Notes: generated by a model from the sequence alone, not told the origin. DNA of 64,000 bases from a bacterium (GCA_037147175.1 JBAWVS010000002.1:1-64000); one strand, 5' to 3'; numbered from the stretch's first letter, positions 8,413-17,974 are shown. Translations and numbers: made by a program.

Positions 8413-9477
8413 TTATTTGAGTGTTTTCAACATGATTTCATCTGTGTTTACAAAGTTTATAGCTTTTTCTACATTGCCGGAAACCGACAAAACCGTATAA
8501 AAATTTTCTTTAATTGTCGGCGCAAGCTTTATTGCCTGAACAAATTCTTCTTTATTCAAGGGAAATTTTGAAACGTAATCAAAAAATCCCGTAATTTCAA
8601 GAAAGTTTTTTACCACATCAAACTGATTATTTTGGAGATAACTACAAACATAAGTAGCTATACCGACCTGAATACCGTGCATGGAAGGCTTTTTAGAGAT
8701 TTCATCATAAGCATGCGAAATCAAATGCTCACTTCCGCTGGCAGGTCTGCTTGAACCGGCTATTTCCATAGAAACACCGTTCATTAAAAGAGAATTAGCA
8801 AGATGATAAAGAAATTCTGTATTTTTAATGTCGATATTTTGATAGTTTACAATATCTGTAATCGTATTATTCGCAATAAGATAAGAAAAATCGCTAAAAT
8901 AATCTTTTCCAAGATGCGAAGCTTCTTTCCAGTCGAAGCCTGCTGTAATTTTTGAAATTAAATCGCCTATCCCTGAATATATACAGGATTCAGGGCTTGT
9001 TTGCAATACTTCTATATCAACAATTACACCGTAAGGAATTTTAGCTTTAACTGATTTTCTTTTGTTTTCTACCAGAAGTGAAGAATTGGGACTGCAAAAC
9101 CCGTCATTAGAAGTTGAAGTAGGAATGCTTATAAAAGGCAAATCTAAAACAAAAGCGCAGTATTTAGAATAATCAAGAGCTTTTCCTCCGCCTATTCCGA
9201 CAAGAGCATCAACGTTTTTAGGGATTTTAAACGCTGTATGGATTATATTTTCTATATGAATCTCTTCTATTATATCTTTGTGATGAATTTTTATTTCGTT
9301 AGAATCAAGGCTTTGAAAGATTTTCTCGCCAAAAAGTTCCTCAATTCCCGCACTAAAAAAGCATGCAATATTCATAAAACTTTCTTCTTTAAGATAATTA
9401 CCTAAATTAGAAAGTTCGCCTTTGCCAATTTTAAGTATGGAAGGGATAAATATCTGTTTTTGCTGAAATTTAATCAT
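8413..9477 (-). CDS. sn-Glycerol-1-phosphate dehydrogenase (AraM/EgsA type)
   Basis: A 354-residue member of the iron-alcohol-dehydrogenase-like superfamily, closest to glycerol-1-phosphate dehydrogenases, which reduce dihydroxyacetone phosphate to sn-glycerol-1-phosphate with NAD(P)H. The nucleotide-binding GIGGGKALDYSKY lies near residue 93; ISIPTSTSNDGFCSP corresponds to the PTAxSxDGxxSP segment of archaeal and AraM enzymes; the metal-binding part is RPASGSEHLISHAYD. This stereochemistry is standard for archaeal lipids and unusual in bacteria, where AraM homologues serve special lipids or polyols. Last gene of the minus-strand run GH38-HAD-glycosyltransferase-G1PDH, with 12 bases separating it from the glycosyltransferase gene. 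The activity assignment is by family only. Confidence 0.8.
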   Translation of the reverse strand: MIKFQQKQIFIPSILKIGKGELSNLGNYLKEESFMNIACFFSAGIEELFGEKIFQSLDSNEIKIHHKDIIEEIHIENIIHTAFKIPKNVDALVGIGGGKALDYSKYCAFVLDLPFISIPTSTSNDGFCSPNSSLLVENKRKSVKAKIPYGVIVDIEVLQTSPESCIYSGIGDLISKITAGFDWKEASHLGKDYFSDFSYLIANNTITDIVNYQNIDIKNTEFLYHLANSLLMNGVSMEIAGSSRPASGSEHLISHAYDEISKKPSMHGIQVGIATYVCSYLQNNQFDVVKNFLEITGFFDYVSKFPLNKEEFVQAIKLAPTIKENFYTVLSVSGNVEKAINFVNTDEIMLKTLK

Positions 9478-9489
9478 TTAGCCTTCCAA

Positions 9490-10626
9490 TCACTCATTTA
9501 TATCATTCACAGCATTAATAATATCAAAAATCTCTGTCACTCTGTTGCGCCATGTATGATTTTGTAATGTAATTTTTCTTGACTGATTGGATTTTTCTTC
9601 TCTTATTGCATTATTATTCAAATAATAATTAACGGTTTCAGGAAGGTTGTCAAAGGTATAACCGTTATAATAGCCGAGCGTATCGCCAAAAGACTGTTTT
9701 ATAACATCATTATTATCTGTAAGTATAAAAGAATTAGCTGAAGTTGCATTTAATATTCGCTCATGAAGTCCATCTAATATTTGCATGGGCTGAAGATGCA
9801 GTACAATTTTTGATTTAGGTACTATTTTTAATGAATCTTTTATATCAGCAGCTCCCATATATTGAACATTTCCGGAAATATATTTTTCCCACACCGGAGA
9901 ACCCCAAACCTTGACATTAAAATCTTTCAATTTATTAATAAGATGAACCCTTCTCGTGTATGTCACAGTGTAACAAAGACTGTTAAACATCTGATAATAC
10001 GCATTTAAGTCAAGCATATCAAAATTAAAAATAATCGCAAAATAATTATAAATATCCCAAAAAGATTTGTCAGGATTTTGCAGCGCATATTCATAAATTG
10101 TCATAAATTGATCAAATCTTTTTTTATCCCAATTTTGTCTGAAATTATTTATTTTTTCTTCAAAATCTTGCAATGTAGAAAGAAAAACTATATCATGCTC
10201 TTTTTCTGAGTTATCGGGCAGCCAAAAATCAGTATCTACAGCATGAGGTAGATATAGAAACGGTAAATTGGGCATAAAATGATTAATAGCTTTTATGTCT
10301 GAAGTAGAAACGCACGCGAATATGAAATTAGGGAATTTCATGGACAATTTTGCCGCATAAATATGCATAAAAATTGAGTCTACAGCCCACATAATATGAG
10401 GAATTCCTTTGTTAAGATAAAACTCCCAAAAATCTGCGCCACTGCCATTAAAGGCTATACTCAAATCAGGTAATATTTTATCTTCATGATATTTATACAT
10501 ATATTCAACATCATAAAATTTTGCCTTAAATGCATCATGTAGACCCTTATTAAAACTTGCAAGCATGTTATAAACGCCGCCATTTAATTTTTCGCTGCCA
10601 TATATTCCAATTTTCGGTTCAGTCAT
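9490..10626 (-). CDS. CgeB-like glycosyltransferase
   Basis: A 378-residue protein with the layout of the CgeB/DUF3880 plus Glyco_trans_1-like family, inferred to transfer a sugar in the cytoplasm. The N-terminal half contains IGIYGSEKLNGGVYNML and LPHAVDTDFWLP. The C-terminal half contains the donor-site-like segment PKSKIVLHLQPMQILDGLHERILNATSANSFILTDN, in which an aromatic or His residue, then GLHERI, then a G/A-rich turn match CgeB-like proteins. No membrane segment or signal peptide is seen. It sits between a HAD phosphatase and a glycerol-1-phosphate dehydrogenase gene, suggesting a pathway decorating a phosphorylated polyol or lipid. The acceptor and donor are unknown. Confidence 0.65.
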   Translation of the reverse strand: MTEPKIGIYGSEKLNGGVYNMLASFNKGLHDAFKAKFYDVEYMYKYHEDKILPDLSIAFNGSGADFWEFYLNKGIPHIMWAVDSIFMHIYAAKLSMKFPNFIFACVSTSDIKAINHFMPNLPFLYLPHAVDTDFWLPDNSEKEHDIVFLSTLQDFEEKINNFRQNWDKKRFDQFMTIYEYALQNPDKSFWDIYNYFAIIFNFDMLDLNAYYQMFNSLCYTVTYTRRVHLINKLKDFNVKVWGSPVWEKYISGNVQYMGAADIKDSLKIVPKSKIVLHLQPMQILDGLHERILNATSANSFILTDNNDVIKQSFGDTLGYYNGYTFDNLPETVNYYLNNNAIREEKSNQSRKITLQNHTWRNRVTEIFDIINAVNDINE

Positions 10627-10688
10627 ATTATTTACCCTTAATTGAACTTTAAGAATAATTATAATATGAAAGATAATTTTGATATAAA

Positions 10689-11354
10689 TTAATAATCTTT
10701 TTTCAAATAATCAAATATCTGGCAATAAGAATCAAGTTTTATGCAGTCAATATTATGTTGCTTACAAAGCTCAAGCAGTGTCCCTCTGGCAAAAACAACA
10801 TCTGCCCAAAGTGCTGCATTGTAATCAGGAGTGCCGTCTCCTGCAAAAACAGTTAACTCATACCTGTTTTTCATAAATTTCATAACGGCTTCTTTATCTA
10901 TACCGTAGTTTTCTGAATAGAAAATGGAATCCTCAGTCAGCTTTACCATCTGGAGCCCGTCTTTTTTGGAATAAGTACTTTCGTTAGCTATCAGCTTCAC
11001 CGAGTTTTTAATTCCTAAAAAGTCTAAAATTACGTTTATATAATAATCCGCACCGGCACTTACTATATAAATATCAATATCATTATTGTTACAAAAGCCG
11101 ACCAGTTCCGGAAAACATTCTTCAACAGGAAGTTCAAGAATAATTTTGTGAAGTTCTTCCTCACTAATATGAATTTTAGCGAAAATCCTGTTTAAAGCTT
11201 CAAAATGCGTGATTTTTCCTGCCTGATAATCTTTCCATGGCAAAGCATCTTCTTCTGTCATAAGTTTTTCGATTATATACCAGAAAAAATCTTTTTTTAT
11301 TACCGTCCCGTCAAAGTCTGTTATCAGGACTTTTTTGTTTTTTTCGGAAATCAT
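10689..11354 (-). CDS. HAD-superfamily phosphatase, MtnX/phosphoserine-phosphatase-like
   Basis: A 221-residue HAD hydrolase with motif I LITDFDGTVI (nucleophile the first Asp of DFDGT, acid/base the second), motif II VSAGAD, and motif IV FAGDGTPDYNAALWADVVFARG. The long helical cap after motif I and the fold of the final segment fit the MtnX/SerB-like subgroup (HAD-IB). The substrate is not predictable; methionine-salvage enzymes are not encoded nearby. Only two bases separate it from the mannosidase stop, so the two are translated from one transcript; it may dephosphorylate a sugar or polyol phosphate produced by the neighbouring enzymes. Confidence 0.75.
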   Translation of the reverse strand: MISEKNKKVLITDFDGTVIKKDFFWYIIEKLMTEEDALPWKDYQAGKITHFEALNRIFAKIHISEEELHKIILELPVEECFPELVGFCNNNDIDIYIVSAGADYYINVILDFLGIKNSVKLIANESTYSKKDGLQMVKLTEDSIFYSENYGIDKEAVMKFMKNRYELTVFAGDGTPDYNAALWADVVFARGTLLELCKQHNIDCIKLDSYCQIFDYLKKDY

Positions 11355-11356
11355 AA

Positions 11357-13879
11357 TTATTTTTCCTTTTCAAAATGTATATTTTTTAATTCATAAGGCT
11401 TGAACACCAGCTCTTGTTCAAAGCCAAACTGTTTAGAAAGCTTTTCTTCCATTCCGTTTACTTCTGCATAAGAAGAAAAGTCTAAACCCGTTGATAAAGA
11501 AATTTTTTGCTCTTCGTCCGACAAATTCACAAGCCTCAAAATTATACCCTCGCCCTTTTCAGGCAGTTTTATCGCGTAACTATAAATATTTTGGTTGTTT
11601 ATTGAAAAGAAAGTTAATTTATAATTATTATCCTTTTTGCTATTTCCAACATCAGCAATAATATTTCCGAAAAACTCGTCAGATTCTTTGAATAATTCAA
11701 CAGGATTTTCTGCACAGCAAATCGCATATTTTACGGTTTGGTTTCCCAAACATTGCGCTCCTGTTGCCTCTAAAGGAGGACCGGCAGGAAAATTTCTTGT
11801 ATTCATAGAAAGTTTTGACAGTTTACCGACAGCTCTTAAAATCGTTACATAAAGCTCATTTTGGCTCACACCGTACTCGGAAAGTCCTTCTGTGATAATC
11901 CCTAATCCGTCTGTCCAAACAAATCTCTGCATTGGAGCAGTATTTGTTTTTAATTCAACGCCTTTTGAAGCAGGAATTAATTTTTTAAGGCTATAATCAG
12001 CATCAAAGTCCCGTTTTATAATCCCGAAAGTATTCTCCGCAAAAGTTTCTGTAATATTTTCATTGAAAGCAAACTTAATCTGCAAAATATGGTCTTTTGA
12101 TTTATTTTCCCAGCTTGTTTTGAATTCTACCCGTTTAGATCCGACCTTAATGGAAATATCAGTGGTTATAACAGTTTTATGAGATTCCTTGCTTCTGGAA
12201 TTTTTAATTTCGTCAAAATAAGCAGGAATATCAAGCTCGTAATATACTCTTAAAGTACTTCTTAATTTGCCTTTTTCTATGACTTCAGTCTTGATAAACT
12301 TTGATTTTAAAGGGTTATCATTTTCTAAAGGTGAATAGTTGTAAGTATCACCTATATCTGCCCTATCATAAAAATAATGCAGTCCCTCAAAAGTTTTATT
12401 CAACTCAAAATCTGTTAATTTTACAGTTCCGTCAACATTTATATCAATTTTTATGCGTGAAGATTTGATAAAATTATTTTCAATTTCAATGTTATCAGGC
12501 AATTTTGAGTATTTATAATTTTCATTGACTGTATTTATAGAATGAGGCGCAATATTTTCCACATAAACCAGATATTCTTTAAACTCCTCTATATCCTCCG
12601 AAAACGGCGGTCTTTGGGTATCAAGAAGAATTTCTTTAGGAAACTCACGAACGGATTTTATGAACTGTTTTTTCAGATTTTTTGGCAAATTATCTTTTGT
12701 TTTAATACTTATAACTCCGCTGAAGTCATAATCAGAAGCATTATAAACCCATATAGAATCTTTTTTCACAAGCTGCGAAACGGCATTTTGTCCTCTTAAA
12801 ATCAACCCGTCAGAAATTTGGTCTGCCTGAGCGAATCTCGGTATCATTTCATCATGAACCTGATCTATACTGCATCCGCAAATACTGTCGTGCGGATGAT
12901 TTTTAAGAAGCATTTTCCATGCATATTCAAGCTCGTTGTTTCTTGACGCAACGAGTTTTGCCGACCGGACAAAAGCATAAAAAGGCTCTGCCAGCTTTGA
13001 CAATTTCCATGTTGAAAGCGCATTTGCCTGCTTTAAATAAAGCCTTGTGGATAATGTCCCCGGAAGTATCGGATTTCTTGAATTATCCCTTAATTCCCCT
13101 TTGAATTCGCACAAATTAGTAAGATTTTTTGTTTTATCAATATATTCAAAAATCCCGCCTGATTCAAAAGAATAATCTTTCAGTATTTTCCCGATTTCTT
13201 CAAGCTGGGCTTTTAAAGCTATTACAGGCCCTAAATGATCCCCGCCTGTCGGAAGCAAAATATAATCTGATGTTGAATATTCTTTGATTTTATCGAGAAA
13301 TTCTTTTAATTTTTCCGCTTTTTCTTTGACAGAAATATCATAATGCAGAATATTCTGAAAATATCCTTCTATGAGATAAGTTGCTTTTACAGAAGAATTG
13401 TCTTGCGATTTCCAGATAAATTCTGATTTTTGACTTCCTGCTCCACGCCACAAAACAGCATTTTTGATTGCAAAAGCTGATAAAATTCTTGGGATTTCTG
13501 AACTATGCCCGAAAGAATCCGGCAAATATCCGACAAATTTATTACAGCCAAGCTCTTTAGCCTGTTTAATCCCAATCATCATGTTTCTGAACAAAGATTC
13601 GCCCGATACAAGAAATTCATCGGCAAGAGCATACCATGGCCCTATTATAATTTTATTTTTACTTATCAAGTCTTGTATAAGCAGCTTCTTTTCAGGGTAA
13701 ATCTCAAAATAGTCTTCCAAAATTACTGTTTGGCCGTCAAGATAAAAACAGTCAATATTTTTGTTATGAATTTCCCTGATAATTAAATCCAAAACCTCTA
13801 CAAACCGCAGCCTAAAGTCCTGAAAGGTTTTATACCATTCTCTGTCCCAATGTGTGTGATTGTAAGCAATAACTTTCAT
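11357..13879 (-). CDS. Glycoside hydrolase family 38 alpha-mannosidase
   Basis: A cytoplasmic-type GH38 enzyme of 840 residues without a signal peptide; family members release alpha-linked mannose, and one branch (MngB) cleaves mannosylglycerate. The zinc-site motif NHTHWDREWY is at residues 7-16, as expected right at the N-terminus. Next come LPDSFGHSSEIPRI and the segment LLPTGGDHLGPV; the zinc His segment NHPHDSICGCSIDQVHDEM is near residue 328. The C-terminal beta domains end at 840. It is encoded 19 bases after rlmH and 2 bases before the HAD phosphatase gene. Without activity data, glycan-derived mannosides or mannosylglycerate are both possible substrates. Confidence 0.88.
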   Translation of the reverse strand: MKVIAYNHTHWDREWYKTFQDFRLRFVEVLDLIIREIHNKNIDCFYLDGQTVILEDYFEIYPEKKLLIQDLISKNKIIIGPWYALADEFLVSGESLFRNMMIGIKQAKELGCNKFVGYLPDSFGHSSEIPRILSAFAIKNAVLWRGAGSQKSEFIWKSQDNSSVKATYLIEGYFQNILHYDISVKEKAEKLKEFLDKIKEYSTSDYILLPTGGDHLGPVIALKAQLEEIGKILKDYSFESGGIFEYIDKTKNLTNLCEFKGELRDNSRNPILPGTLSTRLYLKQANALSTWKLSKLAEPFYAFVRSAKLVASRNNELEYAWKMLLKNHPHDSICGCSIDQVHDEMIPRFAQADQISDGLILRGQNAVSQLVKKDSIWVYNASDYDFSGVISIKTKDNLPKNLKKQFIKSVREFPKEILLDTQRPPFSEDIEEFKEYLVYVENIAPHSINTVNENYKYSKLPDNIEIENNFIKSSRIKIDINVDGTVKLTDFELNKTFEGLHYFYDRADIGDTYNYSPLENDNPLKSKFIKTEVIEKGKLRSTLRVYYELDIPAYFDEIKNSRSKESHKTVITTDISIKVGSKRVEFKTSWENKSKDHILQIKFAFNENITETFAENTFGIIKRDFDADYSLKKLIPASKGVELKTNTAPMQRFVWTDGLGIITEGLSEYGVSQNELYVTILRAVGKLSKLSMNTRNFPAGPPLEATGAQCLGNQTVKYAICCAENPVELFKESDEFFGNIIADVGNSKKDNNYKLTFFSINNQNIYSYAIKLPEKGEGIILRLVNLSDEEQKISLSTGLDFSSYAEVNGMEEKLSKQFGFEQELVFKPYELKNIHFEKEK

Positions 13880-13898
13880 AAGCTTTAATTATATCAAA

Positions 13899-14369
13899 TT
13901 ATTTATGATATGGCTCGTTGTTAATAATTTTAAATGCTCTGTAAATCTGCTCCAGCAATAATTGTCTTGCCATTTGATGAGCAAAAGTCATGGAAGATAA
14001 ACTTAAAGCTAAATCAGCACGGTTTTTGACTTTTTCTGAAAGCCCTTCTGCCCCTCCAATAGCAAAAACTACCTGATTTATACCGCTTAATGAAAGATCT
14101 TTTATCTTAGCTGCAAAATCTTCTGAAGATAGCAATTTGCCTTTAATATCAAGCGCAATAAAATAAGAATTTTCGTTTATTTGTTTAAGTATTTTTTCAG
14201 ATTCTATATCAAGAATTTTGTTTATATTTGAATCCGAATAAATATTTTCTGAAGAAATTTCTATTATTTGAAGCGATGAATAAGGCTGAATTCTCTTCAT
14301 GAATTCATCAATACCCATTTTTATATATTTTTCACGAATTTTTCCAACTGCAATAATTTTTATATTCAT
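13899..14369 (-). CDS. rlmH: 23S rRNA pseudouridine-1915 N3-methyltransferase
   Basis: RlmH is a SPOUT-class methyltransferase that modifies pseudouridine 1915 in helix 69 of 23S rRNA on 70S ribosomes, using S-adenosylmethionine. It has 156 residues, close to the family norm. The family opening MNIKIIAVGKIREKYI, the knotted SAM-site loop VFAIGGAEGLS, and the C-terminal signature MTFAHQMARQLLLEQIYRAFKI ending in EPYHK are all present. Part of the same minus-strand run as the AlkD-like gene upstream (25 bases) and the mannosidase gene downstream (19 bases). Confidence 0.95.
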   Translation of the reverse strand: MNIKIIAVGKIREKYIKMGIDEFMKRIQPYSSLQIIEISSENIYSDSNINKILDIESEKILKQINENSYFIALDIKGKLLSSEDFAAKIKDLSLSGINQVVFAIGGAEGLSEKVKNRADLALSLSSMTFAHQMARQLLLEQIYRAFKIINNEPYHK

Positions 14370-14394
14370 TTATTTAAATACTTTCTATAAAGAA

Positions 14395-15096
14395 TTATTT
14401 TTTCATATAAATAATTCTTTGTTGTGGTGATATTTTTTCTATAGCATATCTTAGCATTGTTCTCGGCATCGTTTTATGGAATTTATTCAAAAAAGAATAC
14501 AAACTGTTAATATCTCTTTTTCCTACTTCCCTAAGCATCCAGCCCGTTGCTTTATGTATTAAATCATGTTCATGTTTTAAAAAATATTTTGATAGTTCCA
14601 TTGTAGGTATAAATTCTCCCTGCCTGATAAAATAAAATGTTGCCAGCACAGAAATTCTTTGACTCCATAAATGCTCTGAATTTGCCAATTCCCACAATTT
14701 TTCGGTATTATTTTTAAACAAATAAGCCCCAATTATATGCGGTGCGGAAATATCAACCAAATCCCAATTATTTATATAATTAACATTGCTTAAATACAGA
14801 TTATAAATCTTTCCTTGTTCTTCTTCACCAATTTTCGGATATTTTAAAACAAGCATTAAAATTGCAGCCATTCTTACTTCGTGAAAAGGGTTTTTTATAA
14901 GGACTTCAATTTCTCCTAAAGTAATATCTTTAAAATATTTTTTTGCGATTTTTCTAATATCAGGCACTTTTAATCCGTAAAACAAATCCCCTTCGCCATA
15001 TTCATTTTTGCCTGTTTTAAAAAACTTTGCATGATGTGCTGCAAATTCTGAGTTAGAAAAACTCTTTATCTCATTTGTTATTTGTTCTACATTCAT
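14395..15096 (-). CDS. AlkD-like DNA alkylation repair protein (HEAT-like)
   Basis: A 233-residue all-helical protein of the AlkC/AlkD HEAT-repeat family; AlkD excises positively charged alkylated bases such as 7-methylguanine and 3-methyladenine. Family landmarks: FFKTGKNEYGEGDLFYGLKVP, HEVRMAAILML, INNWDLVDISAPHIIG (the NWDxVD motif that contributes catalytic Trp and Asp in AlkD), LWSQRISVLATFYFI and the repeat ATGWMLREVGKRD. It fits the shorter subgroup common in gut bacteria. The start follows a weak purine stretch; 13 bases separate it from the small membrane protein upstream. Confidence 0.85.
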   Translation of the reverse strand: MNVEQITNEIKSFSNSEFAAHHAKFFKTGKNEYGEGDLFYGLKVPDIRKIAKKYFKDITLGEIEVLIKNPFHEVRMAAILMLVLKYPKIGEEEQGKIYNLYLSNVNYINNWDLVDISAPHIIGAYLFKNNTEKLWELANSEHLWSQRISVLATFYFIRQGEFIPTMELSKYFLKHEHDLIHKATGWMLREVGKRDINSLYSFLNKFHKTMPRTMLRYAIEKISPQQRIIYMKK

Positions 15097-15109
15097 AAAT
15101 TATTTTTCT

Positions 15110-15574
15110 CTAAGAAGTTCTTTTTATTTTATGCCTTACAAATGAAGCAACTGCTTCGCTAACATTTGCCGGTTCTCTTTTTTCAACTTCCTGATGTTTT
15201 TGTTTTTTGATTCTTAACTTCGAGGGTCGTTTTGACTTGATACGCCTGTTAAAAATAATTACACCCGCAATAACAATGATAAGAAGTACCACACCAAAAA
15301 GTGTTTTTATCATCTTAAAAAACATCGGGATAAATCCGTGATTAGTCTTTACAGCCCCGCCCGATTCAATATTGGAAGTGCCAGACTCTGAGATTGAAGG
15401 AGGCTGAGGTACTGCCTGTTGCTGTTGAACGTCCATAATCTGAGATTGCTGCTGAATTTTAGCAGGTTGCTGCACAACAGGTCCATTATCAGAACATCTT
15501 GCATAATTTATTTGTAAAACAAATGAAATAAAAGTGCACATAAATATAATTAGAAAATTTTTGATAAATTTCAT
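15110..15574 (-). CDS. Small secreted/membrane-anchored protein, function unknown
   Basis: A 154-residue protein I do not recognise. It opens with a hydrophobic signal-like segment (residues 4-22, KFIKNFLIIFMCTFISFVL), followed by a Gln/Pro-rich stretch (residues 33-60) and a second hydrophobic segment LFGVVLLIIVIAGVIIF (about 92-108), then a Lys/Arg-rich tail. The architecture, a short periplasmic N-part, a membrane helix and a basic cytoplasmic tail, resembles FliO-like proteins, but no sequence signature supports that. It lies between the RNase E/G gene (26 bases) and the AlkD-like gene (13 bases) in one operon. Confidence 0.6.
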   Translation of the reverse strand: MKFIKNFLIIFMCTFISFVLQINYARCSDNGPVVQQPAKIQQQSQIMDVQQQQAVPQPPSISESGTSNIESGGAVKTNHGFIPMFFKMIKTLFGVVLLIIVIAGVIIFNRRIKSKRPSKLRIKKQKHQEVEKREPANVSEAVASFVRHKIKRTS

Positions 15575-15600
15575 TTTCTAAGCCCTCAGTATTTCTTTAT

Positions 15601-17706
15601 TTAACTTTCTGTATCTGTTGGTATATTTTTTGGACTCTTGGCGGGAGTTCTGCCTCTTTGTGCAGATTGTCTTCCGTCTGTCTTAATAGGTCGTCTGCCG
15701 CCTCTTTTTTTAGCTATTTCTTCTTTAGGAACAGTTTTTTCCTCTACAACGGGAGTTTCTTGTATTTGCGGCTGTTCTTGTTGCTGAGGCGGTATATGTT
15801 GTTGCACCTGCGGCTGAGGTTGTACTTGAGGTTGTGCCTGAGCCTGCGGCTGTTCTTGTTGCTGAGGTGATATTTGTTGTTGCACCTGCGGCTGAGGTTG
15901 TACTTGAGGTCTAATTTGCGGCTGCACTTGCGGTTGTAAATATTGCTGAGGACGAGGAACTACTCCTGTTTCCGCAGGTCTTTGCTGTGGTCGTAACGGA
16001 GGTGCAGACTGAAATTCTCTTCTTTGATTCCCCCCTCTATAAGGTTGTTGCGGTTGTCTTGGTATAACCTTCTCAACTCCGGTCTTTTCTTCAGCAGGAA
16101 CACTCTCTGCTGTTTCCAACTCCTGCAATATTGTAAACACATCAGGTGTGAAATCTTTACCTAAATAGTTTCTGGCAATTGATGCAGGTACAGCATAATA
16201 TCTTATAAGTTTTGAAACCTTAGGCATATATGCTGATTCAGCAAAATAGTCTTTTATTAATTCATTATTTATAGTGAATAATTTTTTTTCTTCAAGTTGA
16301 ACCGGCTGTTTAATAGCAGATGCTGTCAAAGATGGACTTGTTTCTATTTTTTTAACGGGTGAAGGCATTATTCTTGTCTGAACAGTGCTTTGAACCTGCT
16401 TTTTTGCTTCATTAATTACTAAATTATTTTTATTTATAGGTTTTGTAAATTTCATTTTTGAAGTTTTGACAACGGTTTCACCCTCTTGAGGAGGAGCTGA
16501 GAAATTAAAATCTTCAATAATAACGCCATTTCCATTGCAGTTAGCGCATTTTTTGGTAAATATTTCTGCAAGACTCTGCCCTTGTCTATGTCTTGTCAAC
16601 TCAACAAGTCCAAGATCGGAAAGTTGCCCTATTTGCGGTTTTGATTTATCTGTTTCAAGCGCAATTTCAAACTCTTCCAGAACAGCTAGCTGGTCAACTC
16701 TGTTTTCCATATCGATAAAATCAACAATAATCATACCGCCAATATTTCTGAGTTTTAGCTGTCTTGCTACTTCTGCAACAGCTTCCAGATTGGTTTTTCT
16801 GATAGTTTCGTCCTGCGTTGCTGAACTTGTAAACTTGCCGCTGTTAACGTCAATAACAGCAAGAGCTTCTGTTGTCTGGATATAAAGATATCCGCCGCTT
16901 GGAAGATTAACCTTTGTTTGAAGAGCATTTCTGATTTCTCTATCAACGCCCTTAGCAACAAGTATAGAATCTGTGCCTTTATGTACGGAAACATTTAACT
17001 TGTGCGAAATATTCCAGCTTTGCAAAAGCTGTGTGGCTCTGTGATAGCCGAAAGAAGTATCAAGAATAATTTCATTGATATCATCTGTAACAGCTTCTCT
17101 TATAACTCTATATAAAAGATCCTGATCCCTATGAAGCAAGCTTGGTGCTGTTACGGTATCAGACGCTGTTATTATGCTATTCCACTTTTCAAGCAAAAAT
17201 TCCAGATCTTCCTGAATCTCAGCTTCTGATTGATTTTCTGCTTCTGTTCTTATGATTACACCTACACCGGCAGGTTTTAAAAGACTGACTATTGATTTTA
17301 GCCTTGCTCTTTCTTTTACGGAAGATATTTTTTTACTTACGTTAACTCCCTTTTCATCAGGCATAAGAACAAGAAATCTTCCGGGAAGACTAATTGCCAT
17401 AGTCACTCTCGGACCTTTATGTCCTGTAGGTTCTTTAACTACCTGAACCATAATACTTTGTTTAGGCTTGATTCTTTCTTTCAAAGCACCTTTGCCAGTA
17501 ACATCAGAAGCATGAAGAAATCCCATTTTATCACTTCCAACATGCACAAAAGCCGCATCAATACTTGGCAAAATATTTTCAACTTTTGATAAATAAATAT
17601 CACCTAATAAAATATCACCACGATGGATAAAAAATTCTAATACTCTTCCATTTTCAGAAATTGCTGCAATATTATCGCGCTCTGAAATAATGATGGATTT
17701 ACTCAT
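15601..17706 (-). CDS. rng: Ribonuclease E/G family endoribonuclease
   Basis: A 701-residue Rne/Rng endoribonuclease for mRNA turnover and rRNA processing. After a short N-terminus the S1 RNA-binding domain (about 35-115) has GDIYLSKVENILPSIDAAFVHVG; the catalytic part shows metal-binding Asp in AVIDVNSGKF (about 285) and MIIVDFIDME (about 330), then LVELTRHRQGQSLAEI and the zinc-link CANC near 387. From about residue 400 the protein is low-complexity: a Pro/Gln-rich tail with a 26-residue tandem repeat and a final basic stretch (KKRGGRR). Such tails in RNase E bind partners and RNA. The neighbouring radical SAM gene is a conserved partner in many bacteria. Symbol chosen by family; it could equally be rne. 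Confidence 0.92.
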   Translation of the reverse strand: MSKSIIISERDNIAAISENGRVLEFFIHRGDILLGDIYLSKVENILPSIDAAFVHVGSDKMGFLHASDVTGKGALKERIKPKQSIMVQVVKEPTGHKGPRVTMAISLPGRFLVLMPDEKGVNVSKKISSVKERARLKSIVSLLKPAGVGVIIRTEAENQSEAEIQEDLEFLLEKWNSIITASDTVTAPSLLHRDQDLLYRVIREAVTDDINEIILDTSFGYHRATQLLQSWNISHKLNVSVHKGTDSILVAKGVDREIRNALQTKVNLPSGGYLYIQTTEALAVIDVNSGKFTSSATQDETIRKTNLEAVAEVARQLKLRNIGGMIIVDFIDMENRVDQLAVLEEFEIALETDKSKPQIGQLSDLGLVELTRHRQGQSLAEIFTKKCANCNGNGVIIEDFNFSAPPQEGETVVKTSKMKFTKPINKNNLVINEAKKQVQSTVQTRIMPSPVKKIETSPSLTASAIKQPVQLEEKKLFTINNELIKDYFAESAYMPKVSKLIRYYAVPASIARNYLGKDFTPDVFTILQELETAESVPAEEKTGVEKVIPRQPQQPYRGGNQRREFQSAPPLRPQQRPAETGVVPRPQQYLQPQVQPQIRPQVQPQPQVQQQISPQQQEQPQAQAQPQVQPQPQVQQHIPPQQQEQPQIQETPVVEEKTVPKEEIAKKRGGRRPIKTDGRQSAQRGRTPAKSPKNIPTDTES
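15767..15910. repeat. 78-bp-period tandem repeat in the RNase E/G tail
   Basis: Two nearly identical 66-base blocks (15767-15832 and 15845-15910) with a period of 78 bases encode the Gln/Pro-rich tail repeat (QPQVQPQPQVQQ type) of the RNase E/G protein. The period is a multiple of three, so copy number change would keep the frame. Confidence 0.75.
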
Positions 17707-17796
17707 AATTAATTAATTTCCTCATCAACAAAACTTATAAAACTTTTAATACTATTCATAAACTTTAAAAAACCTTTTTTAACTTTTTATTTTCAT

Positions 17797-17822
17797 CTTC
17801 ATACTGCGCTGCCGTTATGAAG
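17797..17822. other. Small hairpin in the RNase E/G gene leader
   Basis: CTTCATA and its exact complement TATGAAG, separated by a 12-base GC-richer loop, lie about 90 bases upstream of the RNase E/G start, within the 268-base gap after the radical SAM gene. RNase E autoregulates through its leader in E. coli; whether this hairpin does so here is unknown. Confidence 0.3.
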
Positions 17823-17974
17823 ATTTGTCCCTTTTGGGGTTATCGCTGTAATTTTAATTATATAAATTCTCGCATACTGCATGGTTGCTGAGAATAACAG
17901 CTACACTTTTATTAAAAATCAATATTTTAAAAAAATCTTAAATATAAAATAAATTCACTCCATTTAAATCAGAT

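Noticed and set aside
15658-15870. A plus-strand frame over the RNase E/G tail
   Set aside because: It is the antisense of a low-complexity repeat; leucine-rich output is an artefact of Gln/Pro codons.
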